A DNA stretch of 64,000 nucleotides from the NCBI GenBank assembly GCA_035485575.1, contig DATHNW010000026.1, forward strand, positions 1 to 64,000, given 5' to 3'. A program made the translations under genes and the position numbers. This DNA comes from DASRHD01 sp035485575. GTDB lineage: Bacteria > Verrucomicrobiota > Verrucomicrobiia > Opitutales > Opitutaceae. Positions 45,011 to 53,989 of the stretch are shown here, in pieces. Under the pieces are notes generated by a model. The model ran no database searches, had not been told where the DNA came from, and saw nothing but the letters and a program-made list of their open reading frames with translations. Position 1 is the stretch's first letter. Each line of letters starts with the position of its first letter.

Positions 45011-47917
45011 ATGCCTTCGCCTTCTGCGCCCGCCGCCACTGCGAACCGCGGCCTGCTCGCCCCGCTCGACACTTTCGCGCGCCGCCATCTCGGGCCCGAC
45101 GACGCCGAACAGGCCGAGATGCTGCGCTTGCTCGGCCAGCCGTCGCTCGACGCGCTCGTGGACGCCGCCGTGCCCGCACATATCCGCCGCGGCCCGCTGG
45201 CGCTGTCCGCCGCCACCGGCGAAAGCGCCGCGCTGGCCGAGCTGCGCGAACTCGCGGCCGAGAACCGGGTCTTCCGCAGCCACATCGGGATGGGCTATCA
45301 CGACACCCTAACCCCCGGCGTCATCCAGCGCAACATCCTCGAAAATCCCGGCTGGTACACTGCCTACACGCCCTATCAGGCCGAGATTTCGCAGGGCCGG
45401 CTCGAGGCGCTGCTCAATTTCCAGACGATGATCACCGATCTCACCGGTCTCGACATCGCCAATGCCTCCATGCTCGACGAAGGCACCGCCGCTGCCGAGG
45501 CCATGATGCTCTGCCATCGTTTCAAGCAGGGCGACAGCCACGCACCGACGACCTTCTTTGTCTCCGCCGCCTGCCATCCGCAAACCATCGACATCGTGCG
45601 CACGCGGGCCAAACCGCTCGGCATCGACATCGTCGTGGGCGACCATCGCGATTATAAATTCGACGGCAATGTCATCGGTGTGCTGGTGCAGTACCCCGAC
45701 ACGCTGGGCAATGTGTGCGATTTCGCCGATTTTTTTACCCAAGCCCACGCCGCCGGCGCGCTCTGCGTCGCCGCGTGCGATCTGCTCGCGCTCACACTGC
45801 TGCGCGCGCCCGGCGAATTCGGCGCGGACGTCGCGGTCGGTTCGTCGCAACGCTTCGGCGTGCCCATGGGCTACGGCGGCCCGCATGCGGCTTTTTTCGC
45901 CACGAAGGACGCCTACAAGCGCCAGATGCCCGGCCGGCTCGTCGGCGTGTCGAAGGACGTGCATGGCAACCCCGCCCTCCGCCTCGCACTCGGCACGCGC
46001 GAGCAGCACATCCGTCGCGACAAAGCCACGTCGAACATCTGCACCGCCCAGGTGCTCCTCGCCGTCATAGCCTCGATGTATGCGGTCTATCACGGTCCAG
46101 AGGGCCTGAAAAAAATCGCTCGCCGCCTGCGACTGCTGACCGAACTTCTCGCTGCCGGCCTGCGCTCGCTCGGCGCCAAAGTGAATGCCGGGCCCGTCTT
46201 CGACACACTCACGGTCGGCAATGTCGCAGCCGAACGCGTGCACGCCGCGGCCACGGCAAAAAAAATCAACCTCCGCCGCATCGACGCGCATGCCGTCGGC
46301 ATTTCGCTGGACGAGACCTCCTCCCTCGCCGGCGTGCAGGAACTGCTCGCGATCTTCGGCGACGCCGTGCTGCCCGATGCGGACAGCATCGACCTCGCCT
46401 ACCCCGCCCCGCACGCACGCACCTCGCCGTTTCTTACCGCCGCCGTCTTCAACCGCCACCATACCGAGCACGAAATGCTGCGCTACATCAAGCGCCTCGA
46501 GGCAAAGGACCTCTCCCTCTGCCATTCGATGATCTCGCTCGGCTCATGCACGATGAAGCTCAACGCCACGACCGAGATGCTGCCCGTCACCTGGCCCGAG
46601 TTCGGCGCGCTCCATCCCTTTGCGCCCGTCGAGCAGACGCGCGGCTACCAGAAGCTGTTTCAGCAGCTCGAGACGTGGCTGGCCGAAATTACCGGCTTTG
46701 CCGCCGTCTCGCTCCAGCCCAACGCCGGCTCGCAGGGCGAATACGCTGGCCTGCTCGTCATCCGCGCCTACCACGAGGCGCGCGGCGAGGGCCGGCGCAA
46801 TGTCTGCCTCATCCCCGCCAGCGCCCACGGCACCAACCCCGCGACCGCCGCGATGTGCGGCTTCAAGGTCGTGCCCGTCGCCTGCGACGCCCGGGGCAAC
46901 GTCGACCTCGCCGACCTCCGCGCCAAGGCTGAAGCCCACGGCCCCGACCTCGCCGCGCTCATGATCACCTACCCGAGCACTCATGGCGTATTCGAAACAT
47001 CAATACGGGACATCTGCGCGCTCGTCCACCAGCATGGCGGGCAGGTCTACATGGATGGCGCGAACATGAACGCCCAGGTCGGCCTGACCTCGCCCGGCCA
47101 CATCGGCGCCGACGTCTGCCACCTCAATCTACATAAGACCTTCTGTATCCCCCATGGCGGCGGCGGCCCCGGCATGGGCCCGATCGGCGTCGCCGCACAC
47201 CTCGCGCCGTTCCTGCCCGGCCACGCCGTCGTCTCGCCCCTGCACGGCAAAGGCCGCGCGCCTATTGGCACGGTCGCCGCCGCGCCCTGGGGCAGCGCCT
47301 CCATCCTCGTCATCAGCTGGCTCTATATCCGCATGATGGGCGCCGCCGGCCTCACCGACGCCACCCGAATCGCCATCCTCAACGCCAACTACGTTGCGAA
47401 GCGCCTTGAGCACCATTTTCCCGTGCTCTACCAGGGAGGGGCCGGCCTCGTTGCGCACGAGTGCATCCTCGAATTCCGTCCGTGGAAGAAGCATGGCCTT
47501 GAGGTCGAGGACCTTGCCAAGCGCCTCATGGATTATGGCTACCACGCGCCTACCATGTCCTTTCCCGTGCCCGGCACGCTCATGGTCGAGCCGACCGAGA
47601 GCGAATCGAAGCGCGAGCTCGACCGTTTCTGCGACACCCTCATTGCCATCCACGGTGAGATGGCCGCGGTCGCCAGCGGCGAATCCGATCCCGTCAATAA
47701 TCCGCTGAAAAATGCCCCGCATACCGCCGCCTCGGTCTGCGCCGATGAATGGAACCATCCTTATTCGCGTGAAATCGCGGCCTTCCCCGATGCCTGGACG
47801 CGCGCCGACAAATTCTGGCCCGCCGTCGGCCGCGTGGACAATGTCTACGGCGACCGCAACCTCGTCTGCTCGTGCGCCGGGATGGACGCTTATGCTGTGC
47901 CTGCCACGCAGGCATGA
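45011..47917 (+). CDS. gcvP: Glycine dehydrogenase (decarboxylating), P-protein, single-chain form
   Basis: A 968-residue single-chain P-protein of the glycine cleavage system, which decarboxylates glycine with PLP and loads the aminomethyl group onto the lipoyl H-protein. N-terminal half: FRSHIGMGYHDTLTPGVIQRN and NPGWYTAYTPYQAEISQGRLE. Middle: FGVPMGYGGPHAAFFA. C-terminal half: HLNLHKTFCIPHGGGGPGMGP, with the PLP lysine at about 712. The start ATG 45011 gives the normal length. gcvT and gcvH are not in the window. The 102-base divergent region to nth shows no glycine riboswitch pattern that I could recognise. Confidence 0.97.
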   Translation: MPSPSAPAATANRGLLAPLDTFARRHLGPDDAEQAEMLRLLGQPSLDALVDAAVPAHIRRGPLALSAATGESAALAELRELAAENRVFRSHIGMGYHDTLTPGVIQRNILENPGWYTAYTPYQAEISQGRLEALLNFQTMITDLTGLDIANASMLDEGTAAAEAMMLCHRFKQGDSHAPTTFFVSAACHPQTIDIVRTRAKPLGIDIVVGDHRDYKFDGNVIGVLVQYPDTLGNVCDFADFFTQAHAAGALCVAACDLLALTLLRAPGEFGADVAVGSSQRFGVPMGYGGPHAAFFATKDAYKRQMPGRLVGVSKDVHGNPALRLALGTREQHIRRDKATSNICTAQVLLAVIASMYAVYHGPEGLKKIARRLRLLTELLAAGLRSLGAKVNAGPVFDTLTVGNVAAERVHAAATAKKINLRRIDAHAVGISLDETSSLAGVQELLAIFGDAVLPDADSIDLAYPAPHARTSPFLTAAVFNRHHTEHEMLRYIKRLEAKDLSLCHSMISLGSCTMKLNATTEMLPVTWPEFGALHPFAPVEQTRGYQKLFQQLETWLAEITGFAAVSLQPNAGSQGEYAGLLVIRAYHEARGEGRRNVCLIPASAHGTNPATAAMCGFKVVPVACDARGNVDLADLRAKAEAHGPDLAALMITYPSTHGVFETSIRDICALVHQHGGQVYMDGANMNAQVGLTSPGHIGADVCHLNLHKTFCIPHGGGGPGMGPIGVAAHLAPFLPGHAVVSPLHGKGRAPIGTVAAAPWGSASILVISWLYIRMMGAAGLTDATRIAILNANYVAKRLEHHFPVLYQGGAGLVAHECILEFRPWKKHGLEVEDLAKRLMDYGYHAPTMSFPVPGTLMVEPTESESKRELDRFCDTLIAIHGEMAAVASGESDPVNNPLKNAPHTAASVCADEWNHPYSREIAAFPDAWTRADKFWPAVGRVDNVYGDRNLVCSCAGMDAYAVPATQA

Positions 47918-47949
47918 AGCCCAGGCTGGCTAAAATCTTAAGTCATCGC

Positions 47950-48339
47950 ATGGCCCAGATCAAAATTTACGGATGCGCCGGATTTTTACGCGTGAACCGT
48001 GCCGCTTTGTCCGATGCGATCCACTCCTGCGTGATGGACGTGCTCGGCCTGCCGGCGGAAAAGCGCGCCCATCGTTTTCTGTCGCTTGAGGCGGCTGACT
48101 TCATTCGTCCTGCCGACCGTTCGGAGCACTACACGATCGTTGAAATCAGCATGTTCGAAGGCCGCAGCGTGGAGACAAAGAAACAACTTATCCGCGCGCT
48201 TTTCACCCGTCTCGCCGAACGCAATCTGGTCGGGCCGCAGGATCTCGAAATCACCATCACCGAGACGCCCCGACACAACTGGGGCATCCGCGGCCTGCCC
48301 GGCGACGAGCTTGTTTTGAATTACAAAGTTGAAAAATGA
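47950..48339 (+). CDS. Tautomerase-family protein lacking the N-terminal proline
   Basis: A 129-residue protein from ATG 47950 (MAQIKIYGCAGFLRVNRAAL), 32 bases after gcvP. It matches the tautomerase-superfamily proteins with HRFLSLEAADFIRPADRSEHY, EISMFEGRSVETKKQLIRAL and TPRHNWGIRGLPGDEL. In classical tautomerases Pro1 is the catalytic base; here residue 2 is alanine, so a different mechanism or a binding role is likely. It overlaps the FAH gene by 4 bases (ATGA). Confidence 0.82.
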   Translation: MAQIKIYGCAGFLRVNRAALSDAIHSCVMDVLGLPAEKRAHRFLSLEAADFIRPADRSEHYTIVEISMFEGRSVETKKQLIRALFTRLAERNLVGPQDLEITITETPRHNWGIRGLPGDELVLNYKVEK

Positions 48340-49139
48340 AACTCATCCGCCATCTCACGCCGGACGGCCCGGCCCATGCCGCGCTCCAGCCCGACAACAC
48401 CCTGCGCGAAATCACCGGTGACATTTTCGGCGACTTCCGGGTCACCGACCGCGCCGTCAAGCCCGGCAAACTCCTCGCGCCCGTGGCCCCGGCCAACCTG
48501 CTCTGCATCGGCCTGAACTACCGGAAACATGCCGCGGAAAGCGGCCACAAGCTGCCGGAATATCCCGTGCTGTTCATCAAGCCCACCAGCGCAACGCAAA
48601 ATCCCAACGACCCGATTGAAATCCCGCAAAAGCTGGCGAGCAAGGAGGTCGATTTCGAGTGCGAGCTTGCGGTCGTCATCGGCCGGCGCTGCAAGAACGC
48701 CACACGCGCCAACGCGCTCGACTTCGTCCTCGGCTATACCTGCGCCAATGACGTCTCCGCCCGCGACTGGCAGCGCCATTGGGGCGGCACCCAATGGAGC
48801 CAGGGCAAAAGCTTCGACACCTTCTGCCCGCTCGGCCCCGTGCTCGTCACCCGCGACGAAATTCCGAATCCCAACGCGCTCCGCCTCCGCACCCTTCTGA
48901 ACGGCCAGGTGATGCAGGACTGGAATACGAATGACATGATCTTCGACGTGCCCACGCTGATCGAGTTTCTCAGCGGCAGCAAAACCCTCCTGCCCGGCAC
49001 CGTCATCCTCACCGGCACACCGCACGGCGTGGGGTTCGCGCGCACACCGCCCGTTTTCATGAAGCCCGGCGACACCGTCAGTATCGAGATCGAGAAAATC
49101 GGCACGCTCACCAACCCGGTCGTGAACGAAAAAATCTGA
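48336..49139 (+). CDS. Fumarylacetoacetate hydrolase family protein
   Basis: A 267-residue FAH-fold enzyme. Metal-binding positions appear in VDFECELAVVIGR (E-x-E) and YTCANDVSARDWQ (D). GKSFDTFCPLGP and GTVILTGTPHGVGFAR are family signatures. Members hydrolyse C-C bonds of 2,4-diketo acids or act as decarboxylases or isomerases. The gene runs convergent to lutABC. One member of this family, 2,4-diketo-3-deoxy-L-rhamnonate hydrolase, yields pyruvate and L-lactate, so that reaction is a fair but unproven guess in this neighbourhood. It is translationally coupled to the tautomerase gene. Confidence 0.88.
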   Translation: MKLIRHLTPDGPAHAALQPDNTLREITGDIFGDFRVTDRAVKPGKLLAPVAPANLLCIGLNYRKHAAESGHKLPEYPVLFIKPTSATQNPNDPIEIPQKLASKEVDFECELAVVIGRRCKNATRANALDFVLGYTCANDVSARDWQRHWGGTQWSQGKSFDTFCPLGPVLVTRDEIPNPNALRLRTLLNGQVMQDWNTNDMIFDVPTLIEFLSGSKTLLPGTVILTGTPHGVGFARTPPVFMKPGDTVSIEIEKIGTLTNPVVNEKI

Positions 49140-49151
49140 TCTTCATCCACC

Positions 49152-49628
49152 ATGAAAAACGTCCGTATCGCCGATTTGCCATGGGAAGAGCGCAAATCGC
49201 CCGGCGGCAAATACCATTCTTTCTTCAAGGACATTTCGCTCGCGCTGGGTGGCATCCGTGACACCGGGCCGTGGGGTGGCGGACATCCCTTCGACCTGCA
49301 GCTGCGCCGCGTGCCGCCCGGGGCGACCGTTTGCCCGCTGCACGCCCACACCGTGCAATGGGAACTTTTCGTCGTGCTCAGCGGCACGGCAACAGTGCGG
49401 ATCGACAATGAAACCCACCTGGTGCGGGCGGGTGACGCCTTTCTGCAGCCGCCCGGCACCGCGCATCAAATCCTGAATACCGGCCCGGAGGATTTCCTGT
49501 TTTACGTCATTGCCGACAATTCGCCGGCCGACAGCACGTGGTATCCGGATTCAAAAAAATGGCAGATGAAGCCGCAGCGGAAAATCTTCCGCATGGCCGA
49601 GGCCGATTATTACGACGGCGAAGAGTGA
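49152..49628 (+). CDS. Cupin-domain protein
   Basis: A 158-residue single cupin. The barrel motifs are PPGATVCPLHAHTVQWELFV (motif 1, H-x-H...E) and GDAFLQPPGTAHQILNTG (motif 2, with H). It should bind one divalent metal. The N-terminus MKNVRIADLPWEERKSPGGKY and the end KIFRMAEADYYDGEE are shared with uncharacterised sugar-related cupins. It is 12 bases after the FAH gene and probably part of its transcript; it may be an isomerase, an epimerase-like enzyme or a sensor. Its stop is 1 base from the convergent lutC stop. Confidence 0.85.
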   Translation: MKNVRIADLPWEERKSPGGKYHSFFKDISLALGGIRDTGPWGGGHPFDLQLRRVPPGATVCPLHAHTVQWELFVVLSGTATVRIDNETHLVRAGDAFLQPPGTAHQILNTGPEDFLFYVIADNSPADSTWYPDSKKWQMKPQRKIFRMAEADYYDGEE

Positions 49629-49629
49629 G

Positions 49630-50247
49630 CTAATCCATCACGAGCGCGATCTGCGCGCCCGGCCCGTGCACGCCCTCGATGAGGATGCCCTCCACGTCGG
49701 ATGTCTTGGACGGCCCCGAGCACCAGATCACGTTCGGATCATTGCCCATCGCCGCGACGGCCTGGGCCATCGTGGCAAAAATTTCGTCGCGCTTCAGCAC
49801 CGCCACATGGACCCACGGCGTCAGCGCCGCCAGCCGGCGCGATGTGACGCGGTCGGTCAGAATCACCGTGCCCGACTCGGCAATTGCACCCGCCGCGCGG
49901 GTGATGCCAAAGGCATAATCGTCCACCCTCGTCCGGTCGAATTCTGTCTCGACTTGGAACCCGGCGCCGAAATGCGATGCGAGCTGCGGCCAGAGCGCGG
50001 GATCGCAATAGCCATGCATCCAGCCGCGTTCGCGCAGCCACGCCGTGAGCGTCTCAGGACGGTCAAGCGCAAGGCCGCTGATCGACTTGATCCGGTCCGC
50101 GAACACCGACCACAGGTCGCGACCGTCGAACACGGAACGCAGCACCGCGATATCATCGGCATAGTCGGGATAATGCGCGCGCTCATGCAACGGCGCCAGC
50201 GCGCCGCGCACGCGGGAGAGAATGCTTTCGCGGTCGTCAGAACTCAT
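49630..50247 (-). CDS. lutC: Lactate utilization protein C (LUD domain)
   Basis: A 205-residue LUD-domain protein. Signatures: AIAESGTVILTDRVTSRRLAAL, PNVIWCSGPSKTSDVEG and ILIEGVHGPGAQIALVMD. Third gene of the LutABC operon; the complex oxidises L-lactate to pyruvate in the cytoplasm. LutC has no known cofactor; its LUD fold is shared with the LutB N-terminus. Starts within the last codon of lutB (4-base overlap). Confidence 0.88.
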   Translation of the reverse strand: MSSDDRESILSRVRGALAPLHERAHYPDYADDIAVLRSVFDGRDLWSVFADRIKSISGLALDRPETLTAWLRERGWMHGYCDPALWPQLASHFGAGFQVETEFDRTRVDDYAFGITRAAGAIAESGTVILTDRVTSRRLAALTPWVHVAVLKRDEIFATMAQAVAAMGNDPNVIWCSGPSKTSDVEGILIEGVHGPGAQIALVMD

Positions 50248-51644
50248 GGCCGTTTAGCGTTTTTTCTGTTTTGTTTCAGCCATTTTCTAAATTCACCGCC
50301 GCGCCATTCCGGCAGGCTGCGCTTCGCCTCCCACGCGCGAAGCGCCGGAATCGGCAGCAATTTGGTCGGCAGGTAATTCATGATCTTGCCGCCGACAAGC
50401 GCGGCTTTCCACGCCGTGGGCTGGCTGGCCAGGAGTGCCCAGGCGCCCATCGGCGGCGTACCGGGCGACGGCACGTTTTCCTCCTTTGCCTTGGCGCGCA
50501 GGCGCAACAATAGGTCGGGAATGGGAATGTTGACCGGGCAGACCTCCTGGCACGCACCGCACAGGCTCGAGGCTTTCGGCAGATCGGCCATCGCGGGAAA
50601 ATTCTCCTTCGCCAGCAGCGGCGCGAGCACCGCGCCGACCGGCCCGGGATAAACGCTGCGATAGGCATGGCCGCTCGCCTGCCGATAGACCGGGCACACG
50701 TTGAGGCAGGCGCTGCAGCGGATGCAGCGCAAAATGTCGCGGCACTCGGTCGCGAGCACGTCGGTGCGGCCGTTGTCCACAAAGATGACGTGCATCTCCT
50801 CCGGCCCGTCGGGCTGGCTGGCAGCACGCGGGCCAAGGATGAACTCCGTGTAAACGGTGAGCTGCTGCGCCGTGCCCGAACGCGCCAGCAGGTTGAGCAG
50901 CAGTGTGAGGTCGCGGTCGCGTGGCAGGATTTTTTCGATGCCAACCAGCGCAATGTGGCATTTGGTCGCCGCGAGGCAGAAGCGCGAATTGCCCTCGTTC
51001 GTCACCAGCGCGAGGCGGCCGCTCTCGGCCACGACAAAATTCGCGCCGGTCAGGCCGACCCCGGCCTCAAGGTACTTGTGGCGCAAAAATTCGCGCGCGC
51101 GGCGCGTGATGACGCTCGGCTCGTCATTGTAGGCGCCCAGGCCGTTTTTCTCGAAACTCATCGCGATCTCGCGGCGATTCTTGTGGATGATCGGCCGGAC
51201 GATGTGGCTGGGATGGTCGTGGTCGATCTGGACAATGAATTCGCCGAGGTCGGTTTCGAGGCTCTCGATGCCGTGCTTCTCGAGAAAGTGGGACAGTTCG
51301 ATTTCCTCGCTGACCATGGTCTTGGCCTTGACCATCTTGGTCGCGCCGCGCGCGCGCATGATGCCCAGCACGGCCTCGTTGGCCGCCTCGGCCGTGGCGG
51401 CCCAGTGCACCTGCACGCCATTGGCCTTCATTTTCGCCTCAAGGGCGGGCAGGTAGCTGTCGAGATTCTCGATCACGTGCTGCTTGATCCGGCCCGCGAC
51501 CTCGCGCAGGTGGTTGGCGTTGGGAAAATGCTCGAAGAGCAGCCGCGTGCGCTTTTCGTGCGTGCTCTTCGTGCTCGCGTAGACCGAGCGGTGCGTCTCG
51601 GCGCGCAGTTCGGAGGCAAACTGGTCGATGGGCTGGAACTTCAT
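50244..51644 (-). CDS. lutB: Lactate utilization protein B, iron-sulfur LUD protein
   Basis: A 466-residue protein with a LUD domain (about 40-285) and a C-terminal ferredoxin part with CIRCSACLNVCPVY (about 308) and CGACQEVCPVNIP (about 357), each supporting a [4Fe-4S] centre. Conserved block VVAESGRLALVTNEGNSRF. It is the electron-carrying subunit of the LutABC L-lactate oxidase. It is 6 bases from lutA upstream and overlaps lutC downstream. Confidence 0.92.
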   Translation of the reverse strand: MKFQPIDQFASELRAETHRSVYASTKSTHEKRTRLLFEHFPNANHLREVAGRIKQHVIENLDSYLPALEAKMKANGVQVHWAATAEAANEAVLGIMRARGATKMVKAKTMVSEEIELSHFLEKHGIESLETDLGEFIVQIDHDHPSHIVRPIIHKNRREIAMSFEKNGLGAYNDEPSVITRRAREFLRHKYLEAGVGLTGANFVVAESGRLALVTNEGNSRFCLAATKCHIALVGIEKILPRDRDLTLLLNLLARSGTAQQLTVYTEFILGPRAASQPDGPEEMHVIFVDNGRTDVLATECRDILRCIRCSACLNVCPVYRQASGHAYRSVYPGPVGAVLAPLLAKENFPAMADLPKASSLCGACQEVCPVNIPIPDLLLRLRAKAKEENVPSPGTPPMGAWALLASQPTAWKAALVGGKIMNYLPTKLLPIPALRAWEAKRSLPEWRGGEFRKWLKQNRKNAKRP

Positions 51645-51650
51645 GGCGCG

Positions 51651-52418
51651 TCAGAGCAGGCCGCCGTTTTTCAGCGCATCGCGCAGCACCTGCGCCAGAT
51701 GGAGGGCCTTGACCGGCGCCCCATCTTTTTCCGCGAGGCCGCTGATGTGCATGAGGCAGCTCATGTCGGCCGACACGAGCACGTCGGGCTTGGCTGCGCG
51801 CACGTGCTCGAGCTTCAATTCGCCCATCGCGGTGGAGATATTGGGAAAACTCACCGAAAACGTGCCGCCAAAACCGCAGCACTGCTCGCCCTCGCCAAAC
51901 TCCACCACGCGCACGCCGGCGATTGATTTGAGCAGCGCCAGCGCGGCCTCGCCACTCTGCGTGCCGCGCGAATGGCACGAGCGGTGGAATGCCACCGTCG
52001 CATCGAAGCGCCCGGGCCACGACTTCACGCCGAGGCCGTTGACCAGAAAATCCATCAATTCCCACGTGCGCCGGGCGAGCATTTCGACCTCGCCGCAGTC
52101 GGCTTCGCGCTCGAATTCCAGCGGCGCGCCATGGAACAGCATCGCCGCACACGAACCCGACGGCACCACGACCGGCAGGTCGCCCGCAAACACCTGCGTC
52201 GTATGCCGCACGACCTTGCGCGAGGCCGCCCAGTCGCCGCCGTTGAAGGCCGGCTGGCCGCAGCAGGTCTGCCCCTCGGGAAACTCCACCTCGCAGCCGG
52301 CATGCTCCAGCACCTGCACCGTGGCTGCGGCCACATCGTCGTAAAACGCGTCGCACAGGCACGTGGCCATGAGTTGCACTCGTTTGCCAGTGAGGGGAAT
52401 TCGCTCGCCGTTAAGCAT
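51651..52418 (-). CDS. lutA: Lactate utilization protein A (CCG-domain protein)
   Basis: A 255-residue protein from ATG 52418 (MLNGERIPLTGKRVQLMATC); the frame runs 36 codons further upstream over the rhaB promoter region, without support. Two cysteine-rich CCG domains are present: FPEGQTCCGQPAFNGG and FGEGEQCCGFGGTFSVSF. First gene of lutABC. It is divergent from rhaB with 119 bases between, so the lactate and rhamnose genes share a control region. This matches the fact that rhamnose breakdown by the RhaEW route ends in L-lactate. Confidence 0.92.
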   Translation of the reverse strand: MLNGERIPLTGKRVQLMATCLCDAFYDDVAAATVQVLEHAGCEVEFPEGQTCCGQPAFNGGDWAASRKVVRHTTQVFAGDLPVVVPSGSCAAMLFHGAPLEFEREADCGEVEMLARRTWELMDFLVNGLGVKSWPGRFDATVAFHRSCHSRGTQSGEAALALLKSIAGVRVVEFGEGEQCCGFGGTFSVSFPNISTAMGELKLEHVRAAKPDVLVSADMSCLMHISGLAEKDGAPVKALHLAQVLRDALKNGGLL

Positions 52419-52537
52419 CGGGATTGCGAAAAAACGCTGCGCTGCCTGCCGTGGCTGGCAACCGAAAAGGTCATTTCTGCGAATTTTTGGTAGATTTTGA
52501 AAATTGTCGCCGCCATCTTTTTCCAACCCCTTTTTGC
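52419..52537. promoter_or_regulatory. Shared lutA/rhaB control region with operator-like palindrome
   Basis: Contains AATTTT (52482-52487), a 12-base spacer and AAAATT (52500-52505), an inverted repeat. TAGATTTTGA at 52491-52500 within it recurs exactly at 62565-62574 upstream of the class II aldolase gene. Probably a binding site for a sugar-responsive regulator; no regulator gene is in the window. Confidence 0.45.
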
Positions 52538-53965
52538 ATGCCCACCGTTTATTCCGCCGCCATCGACCTCGGAGCCACCAGCGGCCGCGTCATTCTGGGC
52601 GCCTGGTCGCGCGGCCGCCTCACGCTTCGTGAAGTCCACCGGTTCCCCAACGACTTTCACTCGCTCGGCGGGCACGATTACTGGGACGTCGGCACGCTCT
52701 GGCCCGAAGTGCAGGCCGGCCTGCGCAAAGCCGTCGCGGCGCTTCCGCGCGGCGCCCGTCTTGCCTCCGTCGGCGTGGACACCTGGGGCGTCGACCATGT
52801 GCTGCTCGATGACGGCGGCCGGCTGGTTTTTCCCGTGCACGCCTACCGCGATGCGCGCACACAGCCCGGCCTCAAGGCGCTGGCCGGCACGCGCGCCGCG
52901 CACGAGCGCATCTACGCCGCGACCGGCGTGCCCGCAATTTTCTACAACACTTCGCTCCAGTTGGCCGAAACCGTCGCGAGCTGCCCCGCCATCACCGACC
53001 TGGCAACGCGCTGCCTTTTTCTGCCCGATTACTTCAACTTCCTGCTCAGCGGCCGCGCCGAGAACGAACTCTCCATCGCCAGCACGTCGCAGCTGCTCGA
53101 CGTGCACTCGACCGACTGGTCGCGCGCCGTCCTCGGGCATTTCCACATCCCGCCGCAGTGGTTCGCGAAACCCATCCGCGCCGGCACCCGCCTGGGGCCG
53201 GTGAAAAATCTGCCAGAGCTGCATGGCACGCAGGTCATCGCCGTGCCGGGCCATGACACGGCCTGCGCCTACGACGCGATGCCCGCCGCACCCGGCGGCA
53301 CCGACCTCTACATCAGCTCCGGCACGTGGTCGCTCGTCGGCTTTGAGAGCGACACCCCCGTCCTGGGGCCGGCGGCGCTCGCCGCGCGCATTTCAAACGA
53401 ACGCACGGGCGACGGCCGCTACCGGCCGCTCACCAATGTCATCGGCCTGTGGCTGCTCGAGGGTACGCTGAAAGGCTTTGCGGCGCGGCCAAAAAGCGAC
53501 CGCGACTGGAACGCGCTGATCGCCGCCGCGGAAAAACTCCCCGCGCCCGCCGCGCTACTCGACGTGACTGATCCCGCCTTCGCCAACCCCCCCTCGATGC
53601 GCGCCGCCATCGACGCGCAGCTGAAAAAGCGAAAACTCACCCCGCCAAAAAACCTTGCGGGCTACACGCGCCTCATCTGCGACTCGCTCGGCCACGGCCA
53701 CGCCGACGCGTTGCGCGCCTTCGAGCGCATGACCGGCAAAAAATTCCGCCGCATCCTCATGGTCGGCGGCGGCTCGAAGAACCGCCTGCTCTGCCAGGCC
53801 ACGGCCGATGCCGCGGGCGTGCCGGTGGTTTCATTCCAGCTGGAGGGCGCGGCCGTCGGCAACCTCGCGAGGCAGCTCATCGCGCTCGGCGAGGTGCGCA
53901 ACCTGGCTGCCTTCCGCGCCCAGCTCGGCGCAACGCTGAAACAAAAGCTCTACGCGCCGCGCTGA
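52538..53965 (+). CDS. rhaB: Rhamnulokinase
   Basis: A 475-residue FGGY-family sugar kinase from ATG 52538 (MPTVYSAAIDLGATSGRVIL); the frame extends 38 codons upstream without support. It phosphorylates L-rhamnulose (or a related ketose) at O-1. Phosphate-binding strands DLGATSGRVILG and VPGHDTACAYDAMP; catalytic-region GVDTWGVDHVLLDD; adenosine-binding RRILMVGGGSKNRLLCQ. The GATSGR start and WSRGRLTLREVHRF are characteristic of RhaB rather than FucK or XylB. Placed divergently from lutABC and in the same block as a RhaEW fusion. A palindrome at the stop codon may end transcription. Confidence 0.88.
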   Translation: MPTVYSAAIDLGATSGRVILGAWSRGRLTLREVHRFPNDFHSLGGHDYWDVGTLWPEVQAGLRKAVAALPRGARLASVGVDTWGVDHVLLDDGGRLVFPVHAYRDARTQPGLKALAGTRAAHERIYAATGVPAIFYNTSLQLAETVASCPAITDLATRCLFLPDYFNFLLSGRAENELSIASTSQLLDVHSTDWSRAVLGHFHIPPQWFAKPIRAGTRLGPVKNLPELHGTQVIAVPGHDTACAYDAMPAAPGGTDLYISSGTWSLVGFESDTPVLGPAALAARISNERTGDGRYRPLTNVIGLWLLEGTLKGFAARPKSDRDWNALIAAAEKLPAPAALLDVTDPAFANPPSMRAAIDAQLKKRKLTPPKNLAGYTRLICDSLGHGHADALRAFERMTGKKFRRILMVGGGSKNRLLCQATADAAGVPVVSFQLEGAAVGNLARQLIALGEVRNLAAFRAQLGATLKQKLYAPR

Positions 53966-53977
53966 ATTCAGCGCGGC
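53956..53977. terminator. Perfect 22-base palindrome over the rhaB stop, probable bidirectional terminator
   Basis: The sequence reads GCCGCGCTG-AATT-CAGCGCGGC, a 9-bp stem with a 4-base loop on either strand, between rhaB and the convergent M13 peptidase gene. The rhaB TGA lies inside it. No T-run follows. Confidence 0.5.
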
Positions 53978-53989
53978 ATGAAGCCCTCT

